64,000 bases of DNA, taken from NCBI RefSeq assembly GCF_002902845.1, contig NZ_PPTF01000006.1, forward strand, positions 24,307 to 88,306, written 5' to 3'. Shown in pieces: positions 1 through 8,393 of this stretch. The position numbers were made by a program, and so were the translations under genes. Position 1 is the first letter of the stretch. Each line of letters opens with the position of its first letter. Under the pieces are notes generated by a model. The model was not told the DNA's origin and searched no databases. It saw only the letters and a program-made list of their open reading frames with translations. The DNA comes from Chromobacterium sinusclupearum. GTDB lineage: Bacteria > Pseudomonadota > Gammaproteobacteria > Burkholderiales > Chromobacteriaceae.

Positions 1-682
1 TCAGCTCGGGATCGAAGGTCCAGCCGGCCGACTGCCAGGCGCTGGTATTGTCCGGCAGCACCGCCGGGCGGTAGCGCGGCTTGGCGGCGAGCTCGGCGTC
101 CAGCCAGGCCACGTCCAGTTGGCCGTCGCGCACTTCGCCGACCAGGGACTTGGGCGGAAACAGCGCGGCAGCCTGCTGGCGGAAGGCCTCCATGGTCGGA
201 ATGTCGGCGGTGTCTATCTTGTTGGCCACCAGCACATCGGCGATGGAAATCTGGTCGCGGTACAGCGGCTGGCGATGGTAATCGGGCTGGATGAACTGGC
301 GCGGATCCACCAGGGTCAGCACGGCGGCCACTTCCAGCGCCTCGCCCAAGGGCTTGGCGCGCAATTCGTCGATGACGCCGGCGGCATGGGCCAGGCCGCT
401 GGCCTCGATCAGCAGGCGGTCCGGCTTTTCGCGGCGCAACAGCGTGGCCACGGTGGCGGTCATTTGCGGGCCGGCCACGCAACACAGGCAGCCGCCGGCG
501 ATTTCGGCCACCGCCAGCTCGTCATTCAGCAGCGCGGCGCCGTCGATGCCGACTTCGCCGAACTCGTTGACGATGACCGCCCACTTTTCATGGGCGGGCC
601 GGTTGGCGATCAGGTGGCGCAGCGCGGTGGTCTTGCCAACGCCGAGAAAGCCGGTGAACAGATTAACTTTGGTTTTTTTCAT
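1..682 (-). CDS. CobW/COG0523-family zinc-associated GTPase (partial, 3' end outside window)
   Basis: Read on the minus strand from an ATG at 682; the C-terminus runs off the left edge after 227 codons. The protein begins MKKTKVNLFTGFLGVGKTT, which contains the P-loop of the SIMIBI G3E GTPases. The family metal-binding motif CxCC is present as GGCLCCVAG, and NKID is the guanine-specificity motif. COG0523 proteins are GTP-driven metallochaperones, and several are made under zinc limitation to supply zinc to client proteins. The gene lies 16 bases downstream of a Zur-type repressor in the same direction, so it is probably the second gene of a Zur-controlled operon. The zinc role is inferred from that neighbour; cobalamin-related COG0523 members also exist, but no cobalamin genes are in view. 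Confidence 0.9.
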   Translation of the reverse strand, partial: MKKTKVNLFTGFLGVGKTTALRHLIANRPAHEKWAVIVNEFGEVGIDGAALLNDELAVAEIAGGCLCCVAGPQMTATVATLLRREKPDRLLIEASGLAHAAGVIDELRAKPLGEALEVAAVLTLVDPRQFIQPDYHRQPLYRDQISIADVLVANKIDTADIPTMEAFRQQAAALFPPKSLVGEVRDGQLDVAWLDAELAAKPRYRPAVLPDNTSAWQSAGWTFDPEL

Positions 683-698
683 GGAATTCTTGCGCAGT

Positions 699-1133
699 TC
701 AAGCGGTACAGGACTGGCAACGGCCAGCCAGCACCAGATTTTGCGGGCTAAGCGTGAAACCGGCCGCCTGGGCCATGTCGCGCAGGCCAGCCAGCCCGCC
801 GGCGGCGTCGACTTCATTGACGCGGCCGCATTGCTCGCACACCAGGATCAGGCTTTCGTGCTGGCAGTCGAAGTGCTCGCACACGATGAAGCCGTTCAAC
901 GCGTCCACCTTGTGCAACAGGCCGTGCTCCACCAGAAAGTCCAGCGCGCGGTAGACGGTGGGCGGCGCGGCGGAGCCGCGCTGCTGCTGCAAGTCGGCCA
1001 GCACTTGGTAGGCCTTGACCACGCCACGGTGGTTCAGCACCAGTTCCAGCACCTGGCGGCGCAAATCTGTGAGCTTGCTGCCGCGCGCGGCGCAATGGCG
1101 CTCGGCGGCGGCAAGATAGTGGGATCGGTCCAT
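699..1133 (-). CDS. zur: Fur-family zinc uptake regulator (Zur)
   Basis: A 144-residue Fur-family repressor. The N-terminal winged helix covers about residues 15-75 (KLTDLRRQVLELVL, then PPTVYRALDFLVEHGLLHK). The C-terminal dimerisation domain carries the structural zinc site as two CxxC pairs, C99/C102 (VCEQCG) and C139/C142 (CQSC). The sequence HFDCQHESLILVCE is more like Zur than Fur or PerR. With Zn(II) bound it would repress zinc-acquisition genes. It is the first gene of a short operon with the COG0523 GTPase. A near-palindrome upstream (1165-1181) is a plausible self-operator. Assignment to Zur rather than another Fur paralogue is likely but rests on sequence style and the neighbour. 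Confidence 0.88.
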   Translation of the reverse strand: MDRSHYLAAAERHCAARGSKLTDLRRQVLELVLNHRGVVKAYQVLADLQQQRGSAAPPTVYRALDFLVEHGLLHKVDALNGFIVCEHFDCQHESLILVCEQCGRVNEVDAAGGLAGLRDMAQAAGFTLSPQNLVLAGRCQSCTA

Positions 1134-1164
1134 GCGCGGGGTCGCTTCAGTCGAAAACCAGACA

Positions 1165-1181
1165 ATGTTACTTTATAACAT
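1165..1181. promoter_or_regulatory. Candidate Zur box upstream of zur
   Basis: The sequence ATGTTA-CTTTA-TAACAT is a near-perfect 17-bp palindrome with 6-base arms. It resembles the ATGTTAT...ATAACAT core of proteobacterial Zur operators and lies about 32 bases upstream of the zur start codon. It also sits about 100 bases upstream of the divergent cytochrome c' gene. Autoregulation is inferred. Confidence 0.6.
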
Positions 1182-1278
1182 CCACCACGCCAACCCTTTA
1201 CACTTTGCGAGTTTTGGATGCCGCGGCGCTGTGATACGCTGGCACGTTCCATTTCCATGCCTTAGTCAGGGGATTTCG

Positions 1279-1707
1279 ATGAAAAAGATGTTGGTGGCCT
1301 CACTGGCGCTGCTCATGGCCAGCCAGGCCTTCGCCGCGGATCCGATCAGCCAGCGCAAGGATGTCTTCAAGCAATACAAGCCGGTCGTCGGCGCGATGGG
1401 CAAGATGGTGAAGGGCGACACGCCCTACAACAAGGATGAATTCGCCAAGCTGGCCACCCAGCTGGAACAATTGTCGCAACAGCCTTGGCAATACTTCCCG
1501 GCCGGCAGCGACGCCGGCAAGACCGACGCCAAGACGGAGATCTGGAGCAAGCCGGCCGACTGGCAGAAAGCCATCGACAACCACAAGGCCGCCACCGCCA
1601 AGCTGAAACAAGTGGCGCTGGCCGGCGATCTGGCCGCGATCAAGACCCAGTTCGGCGCCACCCAGCAGACCTGCAAAGCCTGTCACAAGGACTTCCGCAA
1701 GGATTGA
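1279..1707 (+). CDS. Cytochrome c' (periplasmic, first of tandem pair)
   Basis: A 142-residue class II c-type cytochrome. The start at ATG 1279 follows AGGGG at 1268-1272 and opens a clean signal peptide (MKKMLVASLALLMASQAFA, cleavage before ADP). The mature protein has the family features: an N-terminal RKDVFKQYKPVVGAMGKM helix, then the single haem-binding CKACH near the C-terminus followed by KDFRKD. Cytochromes c' are periplasmic four-helix-bundle haem proteins that bind NO and other small ligands or carry electrons. A paralogue follows 66 bases downstream and a cytochrome b561 gene lies convergently beyond it. Confidence 0.9.
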   Translation: MKKMLVASLALLMASQAFAADPISQRKDVFKQYKPVVGAMGKMVKGDTPYNKDEFAKLATQLEQLSQQPWQYFPAGSDAGKTDAKTEIWSKPADWQKAIDNHKAATAKLKQVALAGDLAAIKTQFGATQQTCKACHKDFRKD

Positions 1708-1773
1708 TTCCACTCCTTGCATGCCCGGCGGCGCTCAGCGCCGCCATTGACTGCCCACTCCCACTCAGATGCC

Positions 1774-2217
1774 ATGAACAAGATACTGACCGCGCTGCTG
1801 CTGGCAGCCATCGCCATTCCCGCCGCCCACGCCGACGACACCCCGGCCGAAGTCCGCACCAAGGCGTTCAAGAAGATGCTGCTGCAATCCTTCGAACCCA
1901 TGGGCATGGCGGTGCGGGAACGCGCGCCGTACAACCAGGCCCAGTTCGCGCAGCAAGCCGAAGCGCTGAAGACGCTGGCCGCCGAGCCGTTCAAGCACTT
2001 CCCGGCCGGCAGCATCACCGGCAAGAGCCGCGCCAAGCCGGAAATCTGGAGCCAGCCGGCCAAATTCCAGGCCGACAAGGACGCCTTCCTGAAGTCGGTG
2101 GACAACCTTGCCATCGTCGCCAAGAGCGGCGACCTGGCCGCGATCAAGAAGAGCTACGGCCAAGTGGCGCAAAGCTGCAAAACCTGTCACGACGCCTTCC
2201 GCGGACCGGAAAAGTAA
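1774..2217 (+). CDS. Cytochrome c' (periplasmic, second of tandem pair)
   Basis: A 147-residue paralogue of the preceding gene with a signal peptide (MNKILTALLLAAIAIPAAHA) and haem motif CKTCH followed by DAFRG. Aligned landmarks such as HFPAGS, KPEIWSQPA and GDLAAIK match the first copy (YFPAGS, KTEIWSKPA, GDLAAIK), so the pair arose by tandem duplication. The start at 1774 is chosen because it is the ATG that opens the signal peptide. A strong hairpin at 2237-2259 ends the transcript. Confidence 0.88.
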   Translation: MNKILTALLLAAIAIPAAHADDTPAEVRTKAFKKMLLQSFEPMGMAVRERAPYNQAQFAQQAEALKTLAAEPFKHFPAGSITGKSRAKPEIWSQPAKFQADKDAFLKSVDNLAIVAKSGDLAAIKKSYGQVAQSCKTCHDAFRGPEK

Positions 2218-2236
2218 GCGAACGACTGCAAAAACC

Positions 2237-2259
2237 AAAGCCGGCATCTAGCCGGCTTT
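2237..2259. terminator. Bidirectional intrinsic terminator
   Basis: Perfect 9-base arms AAAGCCGGC / GCCGGCTTT around a 5-base loop. It lies between the cytochrome c' pair and the convergent cytochrome b561 gene and can serve both strands. Confidence 0.75.
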
Positions 2260-2286
2260 CGATTCAGGCAAGCAGGAAGCGGCGGC

Positions 2287-2943
2287 TCAACGCAGCAACG
2301 CGAAATACAGCCCGCCCGCGGACAGCAACAGCGCCGCCAGCGCCAGCGCGCCGTGGGCGAAATGCAGCCGGGGCTGCTCGCCGGCGATCTTCTTGTAGCC
2401 AGTCAGCATCGGCCCCACCAGGTTCTGTTTCTTCACCAGGCGGTACAGCACGATGGCTGTCAGATGCAGCGCCACCAGCCCCAGCAAACCATTGAACAGC
2501 AGTTTATGCGCGCCGGTGGCTGACTCCGCCAGGCCGCTGTCGATATGCTTGGCCAGCGGGCCGTCGTACAGATAGCTGTCCACATCGGCGGCGAACAAAC
2601 CGGTCAGCACCTGCGTACCCAGCGCCAGCAACATCACCACGACCATCCAGCCGCCCAGCGGATTGTGCCCCGGCGCCTCGCGCTCCGGCAATTCGCCTTT
2701 CAGATAGCGAACAATGGTTCGCGGCCCATGCACAAAGCTGGAGAAACGGGCGGTCTGGCTGCCCACCACGCCCCAGATCAGCCGAAACACCAGCAGCGAG
2801 GCCAGCGCCACGCCGCAATAGATATGGTATTGCAGCCAATCCCCGCCTTGCTCGGCACATAACCACATGGCGCCAAACAGAACGACCAGCGCCCAGTGAA
2901 ACAACCGGGTAGGCACGTCCCATACCTTGACTTGCTGCATCAT
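2287..2943 (-). CDS. Cytochrome b561 family protein
   Basis: A 218-residue integral membrane di-haem cytochrome. It opens VKVWDVPTRLFHW, the typical prokaryotic b561 start with the first haem-ligand histidine. Hydrophobic helices follow around residues 15-30, 40-60, 100-120 and 150-170, and further histidines at HIYCG, GAHKLLF and LHLTAIVLY are candidate ligands. The C-terminus has an extra hydrophobic helix. The start at 2943 has GGGA just upstream; the reading frame extends further but without a better start. In many betaproteobacteria this family is encoded beside cytochrome c' and is thought to pass quinol electrons to it. Confidence 0.85.
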   Translation of the reverse strand: MMQQVKVWDVPTRLFHWALVVLFGAMWLCAEQGGDWLQYHIYCGVALASLLVFRLIWGVVGSQTARFSSFVHGPRTIVRYLKGELPEREAPGHNPLGGWMVVVMLLALGTQVLTGLFAADVDSYLYDGPLAKHIDSGLAESATGAHKLLFNGLLGLVALHLTAIVLYRLVKKQNLVGPMLTGYKKIAGEQPRLHFAHGALALAALLLSAGGLYFALLR

Positions 2944-3172
2944 CACATTCCCTTTCCATACTTTATCTGCGCACATTCTGCCGCAATGAGGCGGACGCTT
3001 GAAGCCGCGCGCGATTTTACCCATACAAAACGGACAATACCCCCGCCATTTTGCGGCAATTTCGGTTAAGATAAGCCTTCCCACTCCAGCCGGATGCCGC
3101 AAGCGCCCGCTGGAGCAGTTTTTTTCCAGCGGCCGGCTGGCCGTTTACTTACCGTGTTGGAGACCCAGTCAA

Positions 3173-4447
3173 ATGACGCAAACCGCCCTTCTTCAGGATC
3201 TGGAGGCCCGTGGCCTCATCGCGCAAACCACCGATATGGCTGCGCTGCAAGAACTGCTGAACAAGGAATCGGTTACGCTTTATTGCGGCTTCGATCCAAC
3301 GGCAGACAGCCTGCACATCGGCAGCCTGGTACCCATCCTGATGCTGAAGCGCTTCCAGCGCGCCGGCCACCGCCCAGTGGCGCTGGTGGGCGGCGCCACC
3401 GGCATGATAGGCGATCCGAGCTTCAAGGCCACCGAGCGCAAATTGAACACCCCGGATGTCATCGAAAGCTGGGTGGAGAAGATCCGCAAGCAGGTCGAAC
3501 CCTTCCTCAGCTTCGAAGGCGACAATGCGGCGCTGATGGCCAACAATTACGACTGGTTCGGCAAAATGAACGCGCTGGAGTTCCTGCGCGACATCGGCAA
3601 GCACTTCTCGGTCAACGCCATGATCAAGAAAGAAGCGGTGCAGCAACGCATCGCCCGCGAAGATCAGGGCATTTCCTACACCGAATTCTCCTACAGCCTG
3701 CTGCAGGGTTACGACTTCGCCGAACTGAACCGGCGCCTGGGCTGCAAGCTGCAGATCGGCGGTTCCGACCAGTGGGGCAATATCACCGCCGGCACCGATC
3801 TGACCCGCCGCCTGAACCAGACCCAGGTATTCGGCCTGACCATGCCGCTGGTGACCAAGGCCGACGGCACCAAGTTCGGCAAGACCGAATCCGGCACCAT
3901 CTGGCTGGACGCCAAGAAGACCTCGCCTTACGCCTTCTACCAGTTCTGGCTGTCCACCGCCGACGCCGACGTGTACAAGTTCCTGCGTTACTTCTCCTTC
4001 CTGTCGGTGGACGAGATCGCCGCCATCGAAGAGGCCGACAAGACCCGCGAAGGCAAGCCGGAAGGCCAACGCATCCTGGCCGAACAAGTCACCGAGCTGG
4101 TGCACGGCAAGGCGGCGCTGGAAGCGGCGCAGCGCATCACCCACAGCCTGTTCAGCAACGACCTGTCCAGCCTGACCTCCGACGACTTCGCCCAACTGGC
4201 GCAAGACGGCCTGCCGACCATCCAACTGGACAAAAGCGCCAACGGCCTGATCGACGCGCTGGCGGCAGGTGGCCTGGCCAAGTCCAAGAGCGAGGCGCGC
4301 ACCTTCATCCAGAGCGGCGCGGTCAGCGTCAATGGCATCAAGGTAGACAGCCTGGAGCACGCCATCGGCGACAATGAACGCCTGTTCGGCCAGTACTCGC
4401 TGCTCAAGCGCGGCAAGAAGCTGTACGCGCTGGTGGACTGGCAATAA
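3173..4447 (+). CDS. tyrS: Tyrosyl-tRNA synthetase
   Basis: A 424-residue class I aminoacyl-tRNA synthetase that attaches tyrosine to tRNA-Tyr. The ATP-binding HIGH-type motif is HIGS (residues 48-51) and the KMSKS equivalent is KFGKT (234-238). The tyrosine-binding YSLLQGYDF and GGSDQWGNI segments are clear, and a C-terminal S4 RNA-binding domain begins near residue 358 ([13 protein letters not shown]). The start at 3173 has GGAGA at 3159-3163. Length is typical of bacterial TyrS. It is followed by an intrinsic terminator. Confidence 0.98.
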   Translation: MTQTALLQDLEARGLIAQTTDMAALQELLNKESVTLYCGFDPTADSLHIGSLVPILMLKRFQRAGHRPVALVGGATGMIGDPSFKATERKLNTPDVIESWVEKIRKQVEPFLSFEGDNAALMANNYDWFGKMNALEFLRDIGKHFSVNAMIKKEAVQQRIAREDQGISYTEFSYSLLQGYDFAELNRRLGCKLQIGGSDQWGNITAGTDLTRRLNQTQVFGLTMPLVTKADGTKFGKTESGTIWLDAKKTSPYAFYQFWLSTADADVYKFLRYFSFLSVDEIAAIEEADKTREGKPEGQRILAEQVTELVHGKAALEAAQRITHSLFSNDLSSLTSDDFAQLAQDGLPTIQLDKSANGLIDALAAGGLAKSKSEARTFIQSGAVSVNGIKVDSLEHAIGDNERLFGQYSLLKRGKKLYALVDWQ

Positions 4448-4472
4448 GCCCTTCCCTGCCTGCGAAAATGCG

Positions 4473-4501
4473 AAAGCCCGTCGTCGAGACGGGCTTTTTT
4501 G
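4473..4501 (+). terminator. Intrinsic terminator after tyrS
   Basis: Ten-base arms AAAGCCCGTC / GACGGGCTTT with a 5-base loop and a following T run. Confidence 0.85.
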
Positions 4502-4519
4502 TGATGCCGCGGGCCGGAC

Positions 4520-5080
4520 TCAAGCCACGCTGAATGCCTCGCCAGTGGCGAAAAAGGCGCCGCCGGCGATGTAATGCACGCTGCGCCGGGAGGCGTCTGC
4601 GTCTTCAAAATGCCAATGGCCGGCGCGAAACACCGCGTCGTCGGCCTGCGCCGCCACCACCTCGCCGATGAACAAGTCGTAGCGCTGCTGATTATGCGGC
4701 TCCGGCACCACCTTGCACTCCAGATAGGCGATGCAGCCCGCCACCCGCGGCGCCGCCACGCGTTGCGCTGGCAATGCCGCCAAACCGCTGGCGGCGAATT
4801 TATCATCATCGCGGCCGGTCTCGCTGCCGACCTGCACCACCTGCGCCGCCTGGGCGCGGCACGGAATATTGAGTATGAACTCGCCGCTCTGCTCGATCAG
4901 TTCACGGCTATAGGTGGACTTGTCTATCACCACCAGCACCTTGGGAGGATCGAAGTCCAGCGGCATGGCCCAAGCCGCCGCCATCACATTGCGCCGCCCG
5001 CCCGCCGCGCTGCTGACCAGCACGGTGGGGCCATGATTCAGCAGCCGGTAGGCCTTGGCCAATTCAACATCCGCCAGCAT
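4520..5080 (-). CDS. Flavin reductase-like / FMN-binding split-barrel protein
   Basis: A 186-residue protein of the flavin reductase-like family (DIM6/NTAB). Family landmarks are the N-terminal VSSAAGGRRNVMAAAWAMP segment, then PPKVLVVIDKSTYSRELI and GEFILNIP. These proteins bind FMN in a split barrel and usually reduce free flavin with NAD(P)H for a partner oxygenase, or carry out an unknown reduction. No partner is adjacent. It converges on tyrS. The substrate cannot be told from sequence. Confidence 0.8.
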   Translation of the reverse strand: MLADVELAKAYRLLNHGPTVLVSSAAGGRRNVMAAAWAMPLDFDPPKVLVVIDKSTYSRELIEQSGEFILNIPCRAQAAQVVQVGSETGRDDDKFAASGLAALPAQRVAAPRVAGCIAYLECKVVPEPHNQQRYDLFIGEVVAAQADDAVFRAGHWHFEDADASRRSVHYIAGGAFFATGEAFSVA

Positions 5081-5123
5081 CGTCGTCTCCGTTTGGGCAA
5101 AGAAACGATTCTAGCAGCAATGA

Positions 5124-5411
5124 TCAATGCGCAGCGGCCGAGCCAAGATGGCACATCCGGCTCTGCAAGCCATGGTCACGGGCCAGGATGTCCTCGAACA
5201 GCTTGCTGCGCGCCGCGATATGGTAATTGAAGCGCCAGTCGCGCATCAGATCCACGCCCAGCTCGAAATACTCGGGATCCAGCCGGCACAAACGGCGCAA
5301 ATCAAACGGCCGCCCCAATTGCAACTCCACCGCCAACTCCGCCAATACAGCCACCTGCTCCGGGTCTACCTTCCGCTCGAGCAATTGTCTTATTCTTTTT
5401 GCCGCGTTCAC
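5124..5411 (-). CDS. Conserved small hypothetical protein
   Basis: About 95 residues, VNAAKRIRQLLERKVDPEQV at the start, predicted helical and charged with no signal peptide or membrane segment. GTG 5411 is preferred because GGA lies six bases upstream; the frame stays open to an ATG at 5450, which would add a hydrophobic leader, but that start has no ribosome-binding site. Function not recognised. Confidence 0.5.
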   Translation of the reverse strand: MNAAKRIRQLLERKVDPEQVAVLAELAVELQLGRPFDLRRLCRLDPEYFELGVDLMRDWRFNYHIAARSKLFEDILARDHGLQSRMCHLGSAAAH

Positions 5412-5499
5412 TACCATTCCAAAAATAAAGATGACATAAAAAAGTAGCATGAAATAAATAATTCAGTAACTGACATTTAGTGATGTCGATATAAAAAAA

Positions 5500-5523
5500 G
5501 GCCCGGGCGGAACGCGCGGGCCT
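5500..5523 (-). terminator. Intrinsic terminator for the DUF2844-DUF3443 operon
   Basis: A GC-rich imperfect hairpin (GGCCCG...CGGGCC) is followed, reading on the minus strand, by a run of seven T. It lies about 100 bases beyond the DUF3443 stop. Confidence 0.6.
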
Positions 5524-5620
5524 GTTTGCTATCATGCTCAAGCATCAAGACAGAGGAGATGTCATCGTGATGACACTGCAGTTATAGGCGACAGCTTGCT
5601 GCACTGCAAGATGATCGATA

Positions 5621-6844
5621 TCAGAAAATATACATCGCCCCGCTTCCCTGTGGATTGCTGCTACCAGCAAACCCGATGAACACGCTGCGTCCATAGAAGA
5701 AAGGCAGGCCCCAGTCAAAATAACCGGCAAAGGTTCCCGTCATCGGCGCCGCCAGGCTGGGGAAGGCGGCATAGTTGCTGCTGTTGAGAATGGACGCATT
5801 GATCAGGTTGAAATTGATCGTACTGCTGCTGCCGTTGCTGGCCGACACTTGCGCGCTCAGACTCTGCGTCTGCGGCGACGAAACATTGGGGCAATACCAT
5901 GTCGACCCGCCCACCGAGCAGGTCGCAACGCTGCCATCGTTAGGGAAGTAAAGAATGTTCGATCCGCTATCCAAGAAGCCGGGATAGCTCTGGCCATTGT
6001 AAACCGTGGTGATGGTGAAACCGTCGCTGGATACCGGGTAAGCCTTGGCCGTACTGGGGATGGCATTGTTCGATTGCGTAGCGATGCCGAATGTCAGCGT
6101 GCCCTGCGCGGATGGCGCGCCATAGTTGTCTATGCTAGGCAGTTGCAATAGAACGCCGTTGTTGTCGCCGGAGAAAGCCGTCACCGGATTGGTCACCTCC
6201 TGCGCCAGCGGCACCGTGCCCTGCTGGCAAGTCTGCCCGCTGCATAGATAATAAATGCCGTTGCTGCTCACAATAGCGCAATTGCTGCAATCTTTTGAGC
6301 TCAAACCCACGCCAATAATGCCCTTGGCGCCCAACGCCGCCAAGCTGCTCTCATTGCTGCCCGTCGACGAGCAGGCCGCCGGCACGGGATAAGGCAAGGC
6401 GCCATCGGCGATCACCTGAATCGGCAGGGCGCTAGCTGTCTTTCCTGCGATCTTCACATCGGCAGCACTGACCGCTCCCCAGGTGAAGCCATCGGCGAAC
6501 TGCGCGCACTCCATCACCTGGCGGACGCCGACAGTCTGAATAGGAAGCGCATTCTGCAGCGCCGAAGCCAACACGCGCAGCCCGCTGGAGCCTGTATCGA
6601 CCAGAACATGGTCTACTGCCGTGCAGGTATTGGTTCCGGGGACACAAACATTGACCGTCACGTAAGGCAGATTCAACTGCCCCGTCGCGCCGGCAGGACC
6701 AGAATCGACAATCATGGCTACGCTATTGGACGTGGCGCCGCCGCTATTGCCGCCATTGGAGAACGAGCCGGCATCGCCGCCGCCCCCTCCGCAACCGCTC
6801 AGCAACAAGGCAAGGGAAAACAGGCTGACCAGAAGTCTTTTCAT
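5621..6844 (-). CDS. DUF3443-family lipoprotein with aspartic-protease-like motif
   Basis: A 407-residue surface or periplasmic protein. The signal peptide ends in a lipobox, LLLSGC, followed by a glycine-rich linker. The family hallmark is VDTGSSGLRV (about residues 82-91), which resembles the catalytic motif of pepsin-like/retropepsin aspartic proteases; a second segment, LDSGSNILYFPN, could be the other lobe. Many paired cysteines suggest disulphides outside the cytoplasm. AAAGGGAGC lies upstream of the ATG. It is encoded directly after a DUF2844 gene, a pairing common in beta- and gammaproteobacteria. Biological role unknown. Confidence 0.8.
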   Translation of the reverse strand: MKRLLVSLFSLALLLSGCGGGGGDAGSFSNGGNSGGATSNSVAMIVDSGPAGATGQLNLPYVTVNVCVPGTNTCTAVDHVLVDTGSSGLRVLASALQNALPIQTVGVRQVMECAQFADGFTWGAVSAADVKIAGKTASALPIQVIADGALPYPVPAACSSTGSNESSLAALGAKGIIGVGLSSKDCSNCAIVSSNGIYYLCSGQTCQQGTVPLAQEVTNPVTAFSGDNNGVLLQLPSIDNYGAPSAQGTLTFGIATQSNNAIPSTAKAYPVSSDGFTITTVYNGQSYPGFLDSGSNILYFPNDGSVATCSVGGSTWYCPNVSSPQTQSLSAQVSASNGSSSTINFNLINASILNSSNYAAFPSLAAPMTGTFAGYFDWGLPFFYGRSVFIGFAGSSNPQGSGAMYIF

Positions 6845-6855
6845 GTTCGCTCCCT

Positions 6856-7305
6856 TTATTTCAATTGATCCGGCGTCACCCCTGCCGGCAATAAGGTGGA
6901 GTCATAGGCAAAACCGTTGAAGGCGCCCATCCGGCCATAAGAATGGACAACAAAACTGCCCACCTGTCCTCTCAGCACATTGCGGCCACTGCGATTATTC
7001 CGCTGCGCCTGTTGAAAGGCCGGAAAGTAGTCTCCCAGCAGCGACTGCAAATCAGGATGGGTCTGGCCGCTCCAGGCCACGGCAAACACCGTTCCATCCA
7101 GGGAAACATACTGTCGGATCTGTCGTCCGGAGGCATCCAGGCTGTCTTGGACGGTGTACGCGCCGCCTATGACGGCGGGACGGGTCGCCAGTAATGTATG
7201 CCCGGCGGCAGACGCCGCAGGCGCGTCAAACTTCTGCCCCAAAGCGGCATGCGCCCCCGGTGCCAGCAGCGCCAAGAGAAAAACGAACAAGCAGGGTCTT
7301 TTCAT
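6856..7305 (-). CDS. DUF2844-family exported protein
   Basis: A 149-residue exported protein with a signal peptide (MKRPCLFVFLLALLAPGAHA) and a DUF2844-like body (ALGQKF at the mature N-terminus, then ISLDG-type VSLDGTVFAVAWSG). The start at 7305 is supported by GAGGTGG immediately upstream. It is 11 bases from the downstream DUF3443 lipoprotein, so the two are co-transcribed. Function unknown. Confidence 0.75.
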   Translation of the reverse strand: MKRPCLFVFLLALLAPGAHAALGQKFDAPAASAAGHTLLATRPAVIGGAYTVQDSLDASGRQIRQYVSLDGTVFAVAWSGQTHPDLQSLLGDYFPAFQQAQRNNRSGRNVLRGQVGSFVVHSYGRMGAFNGFAYDSTLLPAGVTPDQLK

Positions 7306-7410
7306 TTTCCACCTCTCAGTTATCTGTTTTATCCTGAGCCACGGCGACAAAGCCCGCACTACAAATTGAGCATACTAGAAATGCAAACGGCAATCTTGCG
7401 CAATCTTGTT

Positions 7411-7439
7411 AAAAAAAGCGGGAGGCTTAAGCCCCCCGC
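7411..7439 (-). terminator. Intrinsic terminator
   Basis: Nine-base arms GCGGGAGGC / GCCCCCCGC with one mismatch around TTAA, followed on the minus strand by seven T (7411-7417). It closes the transcript of the NAD-binding protein gene at 7500-7874. Confidence 0.7.
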
Positions 7440-7499
7440 ATCCCCTCGTTCGGTCTTCCGCGATTTACGGCCGACCGCACAGCTACCACATCAACAGAA

Positions 7500-7874
7500 T
7501 CAATATGTCATTTCGTCGTGCCGGGTTTCCACCCAGCGCCCGGCGCCCAACGACAACATCAGCAATGCCACCCGCTCATGCACGATGACCGTATGGGTAT
7601 TGCCGGAAAACTGCATATAACGGCGCAGATCTTCCCGCACCTTGCGCGAGCCCGTGACGTCGATGATGATGTCCACCCGGCTGCCCTGCTCGGCGATCTC
7701 GATGAAATTGTCGGTCACCGGCACGCCTCTTTCCTTGGCCAGCAATACGCCGGGCAACTGCAGGTCCAGATCCGCCACGCCCACCATCTCGACAAATGGC
7801 GCATCCAGCAGCTGCTTCAGCAACGGCGTGCCGGTCTCCCCCACGCCCACCATGCCGATTCTGAACTTTTGCAT
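7500..7874 (-). CDS. Short NAD(P)-binding Rossmann-fold protein
   Basis: A 124-residue protein starting MQKFRIGMVGVGETGTPLL, a GxGxxG-type dinucleotide-binding beta-alpha-beta unit. VGVADLDLQLPG gives the acidic residue after strand 2, and VDIIIDVTGSRKV gives strand 4. It resembles the N-terminal half of homoserine dehydrogenase/GFO-type oxidoreductases but lacks the catalytic C-terminal domain, so it is more likely a nucleotide-binding sensor than an oxidoreductase. Shine-Dalgarno GGGG lies upstream of the ATG at 7874. Function not known. Confidence 0.65.
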   Translation of the reverse strand: MQKFRIGMVGVGETGTPLLKQLLDAPFVEMVGVADLDLQLPGVLLAKERGVPVTDNFIEIAEQGSRVDIIIDVTGSRKVREDLRRYMQFSGNTHTVIVHERVALLMLSLGAGRWVETRHDEMTY

Positions 7875-8027
7875 AAGCACCCCGCCTCTCCATTTATGAC
7901 TTACAAATAACCAGTGTCACTGTAGTGCAAACATGACGAAACGGAGTTGAGGCAAGTCAAGTCCGGCGCGATGCAAATGAAATGGCCCGACTTGCGCCGG
8001 GCCATGATAGGAAAATACTTGCGGGAC

Positions 8028-8279
8028 TCAATGCAGATTCTGCTGCGACAAAAAGCGCAGATACCCCAGACCTTCCAGCCAGAATCCACCGTCGGCCAAG
8101 GGCGTGGCGTCGGTCAGGTCGGCAACGGTCAGCACCAGCTCCTGGCCATCCAGATTCGCCTCCAGCACCACGTCGTCGTCGTCGGAGAACTCTTCCGATA
8201 CCGAATGGAAGTCCGGCTTGACGAATTGATTGTTGACCTGGATGTAGTCGGACTCATTCAGCAAACGCAGGATGTTCAT
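8028..8279 (-). CDS. Small acidic hypothetical protein
   Basis: An 83-residue acidic protein (FSDDDDVVLEANLDGQEL) with a very good ribosome-binding site, AAGGAGG, before ATG 8279. No signal peptide or membrane segment. The alternating hydrophobic and acidic pattern suggests a small beta-rich cytosolic protein. Not recognised. Confidence 0.7.
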   Translation of the reverse strand: MNILRLLNESDYIQVNNQFVKPDFHSVSEEFSDDDDVVLEANLDGQELVLTVADLTDATPLADGGFWLEGLGYLRFLSQQNLH

Positions 8280-8393
8280 GATGACCTCCTTGTGATGCGG
8301 TGAGGGGAACAAGGTCAAACAGACAGTTGCACTGCACAAGCCCCGTACCTGATGGCGGCACTGTCAAACTGCCATCACACCGAAAACCTGCAT

